From: an uncultured Ideonella sp.
GTDB lineage: Bacteria; Pseudomonadota; Gammaproteobacteria; Burkholderiales; Burkholderiaceae
Assembly (NCBI GenBank): GCA_946479475.1
Contig: CAMLGG010000063.1
Span: 1 to 21,741, forward strand
Length of the DNA: 21,741 nt
Reading direction: 5' to 3'
The first letter of the stretch is position 1, and every line of letters starts with the position of its first letter. The translations under genes were made by a program, and so were the position numbers. Shown here piece after piece: positions 1 to 8,136 of this stretch. The notes below the pieces were generated by a model. It saw only the letters and a program-made list of their open reading frames with translations. It was not told the origin of the DNA and did not search any database.

Positions 1-1
1 C

Positions 2-1348
2 AGCGTGGGCATGCCGGTGAACTACCGCCACTGGAGCTACGGCAAGGAGTTCATCTCGACGGAGAAGAACTACCGCCGCGGCCACATGGGCCTGGCCTAC
101 GAGATCGTCATCAACTCGAATCCCTGCATCAGCTACCTGATGGAGGAGAACACGATGGCGATGCAGGCGCTGGTCATCGCGCACGCGGCGTACGGCCACA
201 ACAGCTTCTTCAAGGGCAACTACCTGTTCCGCATGTGGACCGACGCCGGGTCGATCATCGACTACCTCGTCTACGCCAAGAACTACATCGCGGAGTGCGA
301 GGAGCGCCATGGCGTCGAGACGGTCGAGGAGTTCATCGACTCCTGCCACTCGCTGCAGAACTACGGCGTGGACCGCTACCGCCGGCCGAGCAAGAAGTCG
401 CTGGCGGAGGAGCTGGCGATGCGCAAGGACCGCGAGCAGTACGCGCAGCGGCAGGTCAACGACCTCTGGCGCACCTTGCCCAAGCGGGCCGAGAAGGCCG
501 AGGAGGAGAAGGTCGCCAAGCGATTCCCGGAGGATCCGGAAGAGAACCTGCTGTACTTCATCGAGAAGAACGCGCCCCTGCTCGAGCCGTGGCAGCGGGA
601 GGTGGTGCGCATCGTGCGCAAGATCGCGCAGTACTTCTATCCGCAGCGGCAGACGCAGGTGATGAACGAGGGCTGGGCGACGTTCTGGCACCACAAGATG
701 CTCAACACGCTCTACGACGAGGGCCACCTCACCGACGGCGTGATGATCGAGTGGCTGAAGTCGCACACCAACGTCGTCTACCAGCCCAAGGTGGGTGACC
801 GCGGCTACTCGGGCATCAACCCGTATGCGCTCGGCTTTGCGATGTACACCGACATCAAGCGCATCTGCGATAGTCCCACCGAAGAGGACCGCGCCTGGTT
901 CCCGGACATCGCGGGCAAGCCCTGGCTGCCCACGCTGGACCAGGCGATGCGCAACTACAAGGACGAAAGCTTCGTCGGCCAGTTCCTCAGCCCGAAGCTG
1001 ATGCGGGACTTCCGCTTCTTCGCGATTGCGGATGACGAGAAGGAGCCGGAGCTCGAGGTCAGCGCCATCCACGACGACAGCGGCTACCGCCGCGTGCGCG
1101 AAGCGTTGTCACGCCAGTACGACCTCGGCGCGCGCGAGCCCAACATCCAGGTCTGGAACGTGAACCTGCGCGGCGACCGTTCTCTCACGCTGCGCCACAC
1201 GCAGCACAACGACCGTCCGCTCGACGACTCCGCGCACGAGGTGCTCAAGCACGCCGCGCGCCTGTGGGGCTTCGGCGTGCAGCTCGAGAGCGTCAACGCC
1301 AAGGGCGAAGTGACCCGTCGGTGGAGCGTGCCCGGGCCGGTGAACTGA
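2..1348 (+). CDS. SpoVR family protein, 5'-truncated by window edge
   Basis: This is the C-terminal part of a SpoVR/YcgB-family protein of unknown biochemical function. About 448 codons are visible. The first in-frame start-like codon (GTG at 5) sits inside the conserved N-terminal sequence MPVNYRHWSYGKEF, and family members such as E. coli YcgB are about 510 residues, so roughly 60 residues lie upstream of the window. Visible family hallmarks are the HWSYGK segment, the NSNP and ENTMAMQALVIAHAAYGHN region (about residues 38-66 counted from position 5), and EGWATFWHH (222-230). The family is linked in E. coli to the PrkA (YeaG) kinase/YeaH stationary-phase system, and those genes may lie just upstream, but the window does not show them. 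The gene ends 12 bases from the stop of the convergent FAD oxidase gene, with no obvious terminator between. Confidence 0.93.
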   Translation, partial: SVGMPVNYRHWSYGKEFISTEKNYRRGHMGLAYEIVINSNPCISYLMEENTMAMQALVIAHAAYGHNSFFKGNYLFRMWTDAGSIIDYLVYAKNYIAECEERHGVETVEEFIDSCHSLQNYGVDRYRRPSKKSLAEELAMRKDREQYAQRQVNDLWRTLPKRAEKAEEEKVAKRFPEDPEENLLYFIEKNAPLLEPWQREVVRIVRKIAQYFYPQRQTQVMNEGWATFWHHKMLNTLYDEGHLTDGVMIEWLKSHTNVVYQPKVGDRGYSGINPYALGFAMYTDIKRICDSPTEEDRAWFPDIAGKPWLPTLDQAMRNYKDESFVGQFLSPKLMRDFRFFAIADDEKEPELEVSAIHDDSGYRRVREALSRQYDLGAREPNIQVWNVNLRGDRSLTLRHTQHNDRPLDDSAHEVLKHAARLWGFGVQLESVNAKGEVTRRWSVPGPVN

Positions 1349-1360
1349 GCGCTGCCGATA

Positions 1361-2764
1361 TCAGCCGGCGAAGATCTTCCCCGGATTCATGATGTTGCCT
1401 GGATCAAGCGCCTGCTTGATCCCGCGCATCAGGCCCACCGCGCTCGCGCCGGCCTCGTCGAGCAGGAAGCCCTGCTTGTGCAGGCCGACGCCGTGCTCGC
1501 CGGTGCAGGTGCCTTCGAGCCGCAGCGCGCGCGCCACCAGCTTGCCGTTGAGCGATTCGGCCAGTTCGCGTTCGGCGGGGATGTCCGGGTCGATGAGGTA
1601 GGCGATGTGGAAGTTGCCGTCGCCCACGTGCCCGACGATGAAATAGGGCAGGCCCGATGCGTCGACTTCGGCCACCGAGTCGACGATCGCTTCGGCCAGG
1701 CGCGAGATCGGCACGCAGGCGTCGGTGGTCACGGCGCGGCAGCCGGGCTTCATCTGCAGGCCTGAAAGATAGGCTCGGTGACGGGCCGTCCACAAGCGCG
1801 TGCGGGCCTCCGGCGTGGTCGCCCACTCGAAGGCCTGGCCACCGAACTCGGCGGCGATCTCCTGCACGGTCTCGGCCTGCTCCTTGACGCCGGACTCGGT
1901 GCCGTGGAACTCCATCAGCAGCATCGGCGACTCGGCGAGCGACATCTTCTCGGCGCGATTGACCGCGCGCACCGCGTTGGCATCCAGCAGCTCGCAGCGG
2001 GCGATCGGCACGCCCATCTGGATGATCTGGATGGTGGTGTTCACGGCGCTGGCCACGTCGGGGAAGTGGCACACCGCCGCGGACACCGCCTGCGGCAGGG
2101 GATACAGGCGCAGCGTGACCTCGGTCATCACGCCCAGCGTGCCCTCGCTGCCGACGAACAGGCGAGTGAGGTCGTAGCCGGCGCTGGACTTGCGCGCCCG
2201 CGTGCCGGTCTGGATGACCTGGCCGTTCGCGGTCACGACGGTCAGGCCGAGCACGTTCTCGCGCATCGTGCCGTAGCGCACGGCGTTGGTGCCCGAGGCA
2301 CGGGTGGCGGCCATGCCGCCGAGCGAGGCGTTCGCGCCGGGGTCGATGGGAAAGAACAGGCCGGTGTCGCGGATCTCGCGGTTCAGCTGCTCGCGCGTCA
2401 CGCCGGCCTGCACGGTCGCGGTGAGGTCTTCGGCATGGACCCGCAGGACCTGGTTCATGCGGCTCAGGTCGATGCTCACGCCGCCCTGGATCGCCAGCAG
2501 GTGGCCTTCGAGCGACGAGCCGACGCCGAAGGGGATCACCGGCACGCCATGCTCGCTGGCGAGAGTCACCACGAATGCGACGTCTTCGTTCGACTCGGCG
2601 AACACCACCGCATCGGGCGGCGGCACGTCGAAGGGCGATTCATCGCGGCCATGCTGCTCGCGCACGGCCAGGGCGGTGGACAGGCGGTCGCCGAAGCGCG
2701 CCGCCAGCGCTTCGCGCATGGCCTGCGGCATGGGGCGGGGGTGCAGTTCGAAGGGCGCGTTCAT
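1361..2764 (-). CDS. FAD-linked 2-hydroxyacid dehydrogenase (D-lactate/glycolate oxidase GlcD type)
   Basis: This is a predicted flavoprotein of the FAD-linked oxidase family that contains D-lactate dehydrogenase (cytochrome) and GlcD. Such enzymes oxidise a D-2-hydroxyacid to the 2-oxoacid and pass electrons to a membrane acceptor. The N-terminal PCMH-type FAD domain shows PVIPFGVGSSLEGH (75-88), followed by DPGANASLGGMAATRASG and VGSEGTLG. The C-terminal half carries GHVGDGNFH (378-386) and TGEHGVG (421-427), and ends in the usual DPGNIMNPGKIF. The open frame reaches a GTG at 2818. I chose the ATG at 2764 (MNAPFELHPR, 467 residues) because the extra 18 residues look non-conserved and homologs start near here; no strong ribosome binding site decides it. 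Substrate (lactate, glycolate or other) cannot be told from sequence. The gene stands alone, divergent from the secreted-protein gene. Confidence 0.9.
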   Translation of the reverse strand: MNAPFELHPRPMPQAMREALAARFGDRLSTALAVREQHGRDESPFDVPPPDAVVFAESNEDVAFVVTLASEHGVPVIPFGVGSSLEGHLLAIQGGVSIDLSRMNQVLRVHAEDLTATVQAGVTREQLNREIRDTGLFFPIDPGANASLGGMAATRASGTNAVRYGTMRENVLGLTVVTANGQVIQTGTRARKSSAGYDLTRLFVGSEGTLGVMTEVTLRLYPLPQAVSAAVCHFPDVASAVNTTIQIIQMGVPIARCELLDANAVRAVNRAEKMSLAESPMLLMEFHGTESGVKEQAETVQEIAAEFGGQAFEWATTPEARTRLWTARHRAYLSGLQMKPGCRAVTTDACVPISRLAEAIVDSVAEVDASGLPYFIVGHVGDGNFHIAYLIDPDIPAERELAESLNGKLVARALRLEGTCTGEHGVGLHKQGFLLDEAGASAVGLMRGIKQALDPGNIMNPGKIFAG

Positions 2765-2814
2765 GTCGGGATTGTGCGCCGCAGGCCGGCCCGTCGGTCC
2801 CTCGACCGAAAGCC

Positions 2815-2928
2815 TCACTTTTCATCATGGCCCTCAGAAGAGGTCAGCAAATCGTTGAGGAACCGCTGCAGCGCGTCGGCTACAACCGCTGCGCGCCCGA
2901 GGCCGGTGAGATGGGAGGGCCGGGCGCG
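2815..2928 (-). pseudogene. Possible C-terminal remnant of a lost gene
   Basis: Upstream of the FAD oxidase gene, one minus-strand frame stays open for 37 codons between two TGA stops. It reads like the tail of a real protein (…VVADALQRFLNDLLTSSEGHDEK, stop), with a good amphipathic helix and ordinary codon use. It has no in-frame ATG or GTG, so it cannot be a gene by itself. It may be what remains of a neighbour that was truncated when the divergent secreted-protein gene arrived. The family is not recognised. A chance open frame in GC-rich DNA is a serious alternative. Confidence 0.2.
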
Positions 2929-2974
2929 TCACCACAAAGAGTCCCATTTCTGCTCTATCCGGAAAGAGTTGAAG

Positions 2975-3904
2975 ATGCGCATGCATTCCATTTCGCTGAC
3001 CATCGTGGTCAGTGCCACCCTGGCCATGACGGGCCTGGCCCATGCGGGCAACGCCATCGATCTGTCCAGGTTGAGCCCGAGGCAGCAGGCCCACCTGGCC
3101 AAGCTGCAGGCCCAGAAGCGGGCGATCAGCCCGATGTACAACTACGACATCAAGCCGCCGGTCCTGCGGGGCGTGTCGGTCGGCGGCACGGTCAACGCGG
3201 GCATGCTGGGCGCCCAGGCCGTCGTCTCGCTCACGATGGTCGACAACCTGGCCGGAGTGGGTCATGCGGGCATCTGGCTCCAGGGGCCGAGCGGCCAGCA
3301 GATGTACGGGGAATGGAGTTCGAGCTACGAAACCACGCGGGAAAACGTCCAGGTCGGCATCCCGATGACCGGCGCAAGCGACTCCGGTACCTGGCGAGTC
3401 GTCTCGGTGTCGCTGCAGGATCCGAATGGCAACGTCAGCAACTACGACGAAGCTGCGCTGGCCGCGCTGGGGCCCACGACGTTTACCGTCAAGGGCGCGT
3501 CGGGCGACAGCGAATCGCCCTGGCTGAACGCCGGTGGCACGGTCCTGACGCCTGTCGTCTCGCGCTCCACCCCTCCGGCGGGCATGCTGCCGGGTTCCCC
3601 GGCTCGCGTCGGCGTGACGGTCAAGGCTGCGGATTCCGGAGCAACGGGCTTGCGCTACGCCACCGCGGAGTTCTGCAACGAGTTCTTCGATTGCCTTTAC
3701 CTCAGCGGCGAAGTCGGCGTTCGTGGCAAACATGCGGCCACGCTGACGCTCGGAACGCACGTCAGCGAATGGACGAACGTGGGCACCTACACGGCCTATT
3801 CCCTGTACGTCTATGACTACGCGGGCAACGGCCAGTCGTACTACCAGTGGGACTACGACCTCGGCAGCTTCATCGACACGCCGGTGATCACGATCACCGA
3901 GTAA
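2975..3904 (+). CDS. Secreted protein with two beta-sandwich-like repeats, function unknown
   Basis: This encodes a predicted 309-residue exported protein. The ATG at 2975 is chosen because GGAAAGAG lies 6 bases upstream and a classical signal peptide follows directly (MRMHSISL, hydrophobic core, cleavage after AHA at about residue 24). The long open frame upstream of this ATG is a shadow of the FAD oxidase gene. After a charged linker (DLSRLSPRQQAHLAKLQAQK), the body appears to hold two related units of about 110 residues. Both begin PP/SP…GGTV. Both end in similar strands: GTWRVVSVSLQDPNGNVSNYD in the first and GTYTAYSLYVYDYAGNGQSYY in the second. This resembles Ig-like or other surface beta-sandwich domains, but I recognise no named family. 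The second unit has two cysteines (FCNEFFDCLY) that could form a disulfide. It is a single gene, ending at a hairpin shared with the convergent sigma gene. Confidence 0.75.
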   Translation: MRMHSISLTIVVSATLAMTGLAHAGNAIDLSRLSPRQQAHLAKLQAQKRAISPMYNYDIKPPVLRGVSVGGTVNAGMLGAQAVVSLTMVDNLAGVGHAGIWLQGPSGQQMYGEWSSSYETTRENVQVGIPMTGASDSGTWRVVSVSLQDPNGNVSNYDEAALAALGPTTFTVKGASGDSESPWLNAGGTVLTPVVSRSTPPAGMLPGSPARVGVTVKAADSGATGLRYATAEFCNEFFDCLYLSGEVGVRGKHAATLTLGTHVSEWTNVGTYTAYSLYVYDYAGNGQSYYQWDYDLGSFIDTPVITITE

Positions 3905-3920
3905 GGCGCAAGGCAGCCGC

Positions 3921-3942
3921 CGGTCCTGACGAATCAGGACCG
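3921..3942. terminator. Hairpin between convergent genes, probable bidirectional terminator
   Basis: A perfect 9-bp inverted repeat, CGGTCCTGA and TCAGGACCG, is separated by the tetraloop CGAA. It lies 16 bases after the secreted-protein stop and overlaps the last codons and the TGA of the sigma-factor gene. There is no T-run on either side, so termination efficiency is uncertain. Confidence 0.5.
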
Positions 3943-5214
3943 TGCGCGAGAGATCAGCAGGGCCCTCTCCCGCTCGTTCTTCGCCAGCCCGGCTGCCCGC
4001 AAGAACTCTTCCCGGGCTTCTTCGTCGCGACCGAGCCTGGCCAGCAAGTCGCCGCGCACCGCCGGCAGCCACTGGTAGCTCTTGAGAGCGGGTTCGTCGA
4101 TCAGGGTATCGACCATCGCCAGGCCCGCCGAAGGGCCGAAGGCCATGGCGACGGCCACCGCACGGTTGAGCTCGACCACCGGCGAAGGGGTGACCTGCGC
4201 CAGGGCGTCGTAAAGGGCCGCGATGCCGGCCCAGTCGGTGGCCTCGGCGTGGTGTGCACGTGCATGGCATGCAGCGATCGCGGCCTGCAGCGCGTACGGC
4301 CCGAGCGGCTGGCCCTGCGCGGCACTCAGCTGCTCGGCGCGCGAGAGCGCAGCCAGGCCGCGGCGGATGAGCAGGTGGTCCCAGCGGGCGCGGTTCTGGT
4401 CCGCCAGCAGCACGGGGCGGCCCTGCTCGTCGGTGCGGGCGGCCGTGCGGGACGCCTGAAGCTCCAGCAGGGCCACCAGTCCGTGCACCTCGGGCTCTTC
4501 GGGCGCGAGCTCGGCCAGGATGCGCGCCAGGCGCAGCGCCTCGTCGCACAGGGCGGGGCGCATCCAGTCGTCGCCGGCGGTGGCGGTGTAGCCCTCGTTG
4601 AAGATCAGGTAGACGACCTCCAGCACCGAGGCCAGGCGGGGGGCCAGCTCCTCGCCGCGGGGCACTTCGAAGGGCACGCGCGCCTCGGCGAGCGTGCGCT
4701 TGGCGCGGACGATGCGCTGGGCGATCGTCGGCTCGGGCACCAGGCTCGCGCGGGCGATCTCGCCGGTGGTCAATCCGCCCAGCAGCTTCAGCGTCAACGC
4801 CACCCGCGCGTCGGGTGAAAGCAGCGGGTGGCAGGCGGTGAAGACCAGCCGCAGCAGGTCGTCGCCGATGTCGTCCTGCCTGGCTGCATCCAGGGCGTCG
4901 ACGAAGTCCGGCACGACCAGCGCCTCGCGGGCCTCCAGGTCCAGCCCTATCTGCTCGAGCTTGGCGGCGAGGTTCTTGTCCCGCCGCAGCCTGTCGAGGG
5001 CGCGGTGCTTGGCGGTGGTCATGAGCCAAGCCCCGGGATTGGCGGGCACGCCGTCGGAAGGCCAGTGCTCCAGGGCGGCGACGAGGGCATCCTGTGCGAG
5101 TTCCTCGGCCAGGCCGATGTCGCGGACCATGCGCGCGACGCCGGCCACGATCTTGGCCTGCTCGATGCGCCAGACGGCGGCGATGGCCTCATGGGTGGTG
5201 CGCTCGGTGGGCAT
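3934..5214 (-). CDS. ECF42-type RNA polymerase sigma factor with C-terminal TPR-like extension
   Basis: This is a sigma factor of the ECF42 group (SigJ-like, DUF6596 family), 426 residues long against about 200 for a minimal ECF sigma factor. Region 2 spans roughly residues 10-80 (AEELAQDALVAALEHWP, then NPGAWLMTTAKHRALDRLRR). Region 4 spans about 115-180 and holds LLGGLTTGEIARASLVPEPTIAQRIVRAKRTL. The remaining half (VVYLIFNEGYTATAGDDWMRPALCDEALRLAR onward) is the helical TPR-like extension that marks this group. It is known from other ECF42 members to be needed for activity, and these have no classical anti-sigma factor. It lies 12 bases after a DGPF protein gene, the usual partner, so the two are probably co-transcribed from the promoter at 5676-5702. 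No Shine-Dalgarno sequence is evident before the ATG at 5214. Confidence 0.93.
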   Translation of the reverse strand: MPTERTTHEAIAAVWRIEQAKIVAGVARMVRDIGLAEELAQDALVAALEHWPSDGVPANPGAWLMTTAKHRALDRLRRDKNLAAKLEQIGLDLEAREALVVPDFVDALDAARQDDIGDDLLRLVFTACHPLLSPDARVALTLKLLGGLTTGEIARASLVPEPTIAQRIVRAKRTLAEARVPFEVPRGEELAPRLASVLEVVYLIFNEGYTATAGDDWMRPALCDEALRLARILAELAPEEPEVHGLVALLELQASRTAARTDEQGRPVLLADQNRARWDHLLIRRGLAALSRAEQLSAAQGQPLGPYALQAAIAACHARAHHAEATDWAGIAALYDALAQVTPSPVVELNRAVAVAMAFGPSAGLAMVDTLIDEPALKSYQWLPAVRGDLLARLGRDEEAREEFLRAAGLAKNERERALLISRARS

Positions 5215-5226
5215 CGTTCGTGGAGG

Positions 5227-5640
5227 TCAGCGGCGCGCCGCTTCCAGATCCTTGAATCGCTGGACGGACCCGTCCGCAGCGAAGTCTTCCAGCTCGTACA
5301 GCGGGCGCACCTCGATCTCGCCTTCGACGGCCTCGCCGAAAGGCGCCGGGAAGCGCCGTGCCCATTCCACCGCCTCTTCGCGCGACCGGGCCTGGATCAG
5401 CGTGTAGCCGGCAATGAGTTCCTTGGTTTCGGCAAACGGCCCATCGACGACCGTCGGGCGGCCCTGGTGATAGCGCACCCGAAAACCCTGTGCGCTCGGC
5501 TTCAACCCGTTGGCGTCCAGAAGGACGCCCGCCTGGGCGAGCTTCTCGTGGTAGGCGGCCATGGCGGCCATGAGGCCTTCCTCCGGCATCGCGCCCGATT
5601 CGCTCTGCGCGTTGGCGCGCACCATGATCATGAATCGCAT
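5227..5640 (-). CDS. YCII/DGPF-domain protein, ECF42 partner
   Basis: This is a 137-residue YCII-related (DGPF) protein. The frame is open further upstream, but the ATG at 5640 is preceded by AGAAGGAGAG at ideal spacing and gives the family start MRFMIMV. The signature DGPFAETKE begins at residue 66, within a ferredoxin-like alpha/beta fold (…YHEKLAQAGVLLDANGL…, then RPTVVDGPFAETKELIAGYTLIQ). It ends in the usual LYELEDF segment. The biochemical role of DGPF proteins is unknown; genomically they are the standard partners and targets of ECF42 sigma factors. It probably forms an operon with the downstream sigma gene, under autoregulation through the motif at 5676-5702. Confidence 0.9.
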   Translation of the reverse strand: MRFMIMVRANAQSESGAMPEEGLMAAMAAYHEKLAQAGVLLDANGLKPSAQGFRVRYHQGRPTVVDGPFAETKELIAGYTLIQARSREEAVEWARRFPAPFGEAVEGEIEVRPLYELEDFAADGSVQRFKDLEAARR

Positions 5641-5675
5641 CGCCACTCTCCTTCTTTGTCGGCTGCTATCGACAC

Positions 5676-5702
5676 GACGAAGAAGTGCAACGGATTTCGA
5701 CA
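5676..5702 (-). promoter_or_regulatory. Predicted ECF42-type promoter (TGTCGA-N17-CGTC)
   Basis: On the minus strand TGTCGA (5702-5697) is followed after 17 bases by CGTC (5679-5676). From memory, the published ECF42 target consensus is TGTCGA at -35 and CGA/TC at -10, so this is an exact match. Transcription would start near 5670, about 30 bases before the DGPF gene at 5640, with the Shine-Dalgarno in between. This predicts direct autoregulation of the DGPF-sigma pair. A second TGTCGA at 5674-5669 has no partner -10 element. Confidence 0.65.
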
Positions 5703-5728
5703 CGGCCGGATGCGACCGTGCCCGGCCG

Positions 5729-6094
5729 TCAGGCGTTGGATTCGTCGTAGCAGGGCGACGCCGGCCGCACTTCCACCGTCGCCCATTCGGCCGCCGGGCA
5801 GCGCTCGGCGATGGCCAGGGCCTCTTCCGGGCCGGCGCAGTCGACCAGGTAGAAGCCACCGACCATTTCCTTCGCCTCCGCGAAGGGCCCGTCCAGCAGC
5901 TGACGCTTGCCGCCGCGCACCTGCACGCGCGTGGCCTGCTTCAGCGTGGCGAGCGACTCGACCGCCAGCAGCTTGCCTTCGGCCTCGAGCTCGCCGGCGA
6001 AGCGGCGCATCCGGGCGTAGGCCTCCTCGCCTTCGGCACGGGTGCGGGTGGCACGCTGGCCGGTGGGCTCGACGATCATCAGCATGTAGCGCAT
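5729..6094 (-). CDS. Second YCII/DGPF-domain protein
   Basis: This is a 121-residue YCII-related protein, paralogous to the downstream DGPF protein. The start MRYMLMIVEP at 6094 is the family-typical one; an in-frame ATG four codons upstream (6106, MEPT) is an alternative with GAGG directly against it. DGPFAEAKE begins at residue 68, followed by MVGGFYLVDCAGPEEALAIAERCP and a WATVEVRP strand, as in the family. It is first in the minus-strand cluster, 88 bases ahead of the second DGPF gene. I find no good ECF42 promoter in front of it (best is GGTCGA at 6175-6170, without a -10 partner), so it may be expressed independently. It is divergent from the cobalamin adenosyltransferase gene. Confidence 0.88.
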   Translation of the reverse strand: MRYMLMIVEPTGQRATRTRAEGEEAYARMRRFAGELEAEGKLLAVESLATLKQATRVQVRGGKRQLLDGPFAEAKEMVGGFYLVDCAGPEEALAIAERCPAAEWATVEVRPASPCYDESNA

Positions 6095-6223
6095 GGTGGG
6101 TTCCATCCTCGGGATCGGCGCGGGCAGTGGCCCGGAGCTCGCGATTGGAGCATGGCCGGCGGCCCGCCGTCGACCGGGCGGCCATTGGGCGCCTTGCGGA
6201 AGGGCCCAGCGGCGGACGCGGCC

Positions 6224-6229
6224 TACACT
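6224..6229 (+). promoter_or_regulatory. -10-like hexamer adjacent to start codon (possible leaderless mRNA)
   Basis: TACACT lies 5 bases before the ATG of the cobalamin adenosyltransferase gene, and there is no Shine-Dalgarno. If it is a real -10 element, the transcript would begin at or very near the AUG. No clear -35 was found. Confidence 0.35.
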
Positions 6230-6234
6230 CGCTC

Positions 6235-6819
6235 ATGGCCAACAGACTTTCACAGATCGCCACCCGGACCGGCGACGACGGCACCACCGGCCTGGGCGAC
6301 GGGCAGCGCGTGCCCAAGAGCCACTTGCGCATCGCCGCCATGGGCGACGTGGACGAGCTCAACTCACAGCTGGGCGTGCTGCTCGCCGAGCCCTTGCCGG
6401 AAGACGTGCGCGAGCTGCTGGTCATCATCCAGCACGAGCTGTTCAACCTCGGCGGCGAGCTTTCGATCCCCGGCTTCGAGCTGCTCAAGGCCGATGCCGT
6501 GGCGCGGCTGGACGAGGCGCTCGAGCACTACAACGCGAAGCTGCCGCGCCTGGCGGAGTTCATCCTGCCGGCCGGCACGCGCAGCGCAGCCCTGGCCCAC
6601 GTCGGCCGCACCATCGCCCGGCGGGCGGAGCGGGCTGTCGTGGCGCTGGCGGCTATCGAGACGGTCCACGCCGCTCCGCGGCAGTACCTCAATCGCCTGT
6701 CCGACCTGCTTTTCGTGCTGGCGCGGGTGCTCAACCGCGCCAACCTCGACGGCCTGGGCGGCGACGACGTCTACTGGCACAGCGAGCGCCTGAAGCGCTC
6801 CGGCGCGGACGAAGCCTGA
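6235..6819 (+). CDS. pduO: Cob(I)alamin adenosyltransferase, PduO type
   Basis: This is a 194-residue ATP:cob(I)alamin adenosyltransferase of the PduO/MMAB family, which makes adenosylcobalamin from ATP and cob(I)alamin. The N-terminal ATP-binding segment RTGDDGTTGLGDG is at residues 11-23, then GDVDELNSQLG (37-47), and the family's ILPAGTRSAALAHVGRTIARRAER and NRLSDLLFVLAR segments follow. Length and ends match the usual single-domain enzyme. The ATG at 6235 is the start of the conserved sequence (MANRLSQIATRTGDDG). It has no ribosome binding site but TACACT 5 bases upstream, suggesting a leaderless transcript. The gene's TGA directly abuts the stop of convergent aroG. The gene symbol is by family; cobO-like names are also used. 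Confidence 0.93.
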   Translation: MANRLSQIATRTGDDGTTGLGDGQRVPKSHLRIAAMGDVDELNSQLGVLLAEPLPEDVRELLVIIQHELFNLGGELSIPGFELLKADAVARLDEALEHYNAKLPRLAEFILPAGTRSAALAHVGRTIARRAERAVVALAAIETVHAAPRQYLNRLSDLLFVLARVLNRANLDGLGGDDVYWHSERLKRSGADEA

Positions 6820-7950
<1,131 letters not shown>

Positions 7951-7988
7951 CGGCTGGATCTCCTGGTGGGCTTCGGCGCCCGCCGGCG

Positions 7989-8016
7989 AAAAAAAACCGC
8001 CGGGGCTGCCGGCGGT
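7989..8016 (-). terminator. Intrinsic terminator (attenuator) in the aroG leader
   Basis: On the minus strand an 8-bp perfect GC stem, ACCGCCGG (8016-8009) and CCGGCGGT (8003-7996), has the loop CAGCC and is followed by a run of seven further T residues (7995-7989). It is a canonical Rho-independent terminator, but it lies upstream of aroG (38 bases before its ATG), not after a gene. A competing pairing is possible: CGGCGG inside the leader ORF (8077-8072) can pair with CCGCCG of the 5' arm, which would block the terminator. Confidence 0.85.
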
Positions 8017-8045
8017 CTCTTGGGGGTGTTCGCTTCGCTGTGATC

Positions 8046-8126
8046 TCAGGTGCGTGCGATTGCCTTCCCAGCCGCCGATCGGGGCGAGAACCAAAAGTAC
8101 GCAAAGATAAAGAGCGTGGTACGCAT
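8046..8126 (-). CDS. aroG leader peptide, Phe/Tyr/Trp-rich (attenuation)
   Basis: A 26-codon ORF lies in the aroG 5' region, MRTTLFIFAYFWF then SPRSAAGKAIART and TGA. Residues 6-13 are FIFAYFWF: four Phe, one Tyr and one Trp in eight codons, the classic signature of attenuator leader peptides such as PheL. It ends 29 bases before the terminator stem. Model: a ribosome stalled at scarce aromatic codons leaves CGGCGG (codons 17-19) free to pair with the terminator's 5' arm, so aroG is transcribed. A ribosome that reaches the stop codon masks this segment and the terminator forms. No strong Shine-Dalgarno is seen; TACATT (8142-8137) could place the transcript start about 4 bases before the ATG. 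A GTG one codon upstream is an alternative start. The role is inferred, the ORF and hairpin are seen. Confidence 0.82.
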   Translation of the reverse strand: MRTTLFIFAYFWFSPRSAAGKAIART

Positions 8127-8136
8127 CACGGCGGCA

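Noticed and set aside
1778..2974. Long plus-strand open frame continuous with the secreted-protein gene
   Set aside because: It is antisense to the FAD oxidase gene and has biased, low-complexity composition. The signal peptide and ribosome binding site place the real start at 2975.
2834..5029. 731-codon minus-strand open frame
   Set aside because: It overlaps the sigma factor in another frame and the secreted gene on the other strand. It is Arg/Gly/Pro-rich with no family motifs; a shadow frame typical of high GC.
5669..5674. Second TGTCGA on the minus strand near the DGPF gene
   Set aside because: At 17 bases spacing the downstream position falls on the Shine-Dalgarno, with no CG[AT]C element, so it is not a second ECF42 promoter.
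6170..6175. GGTCGA upstream of the first DGPF gene as an ECF42 -35 element
   Set aside because: It has one mismatch and no CG[AT]C at 15-19 bases downstream.
7951..8094. N-terminal extension of DAHP synthase to 8094
   Set aside because: It would be translated straight through the leader terminator and T-run, and the added residues are unlike the family. The ATG at 7950 has a good ribosome binding site.
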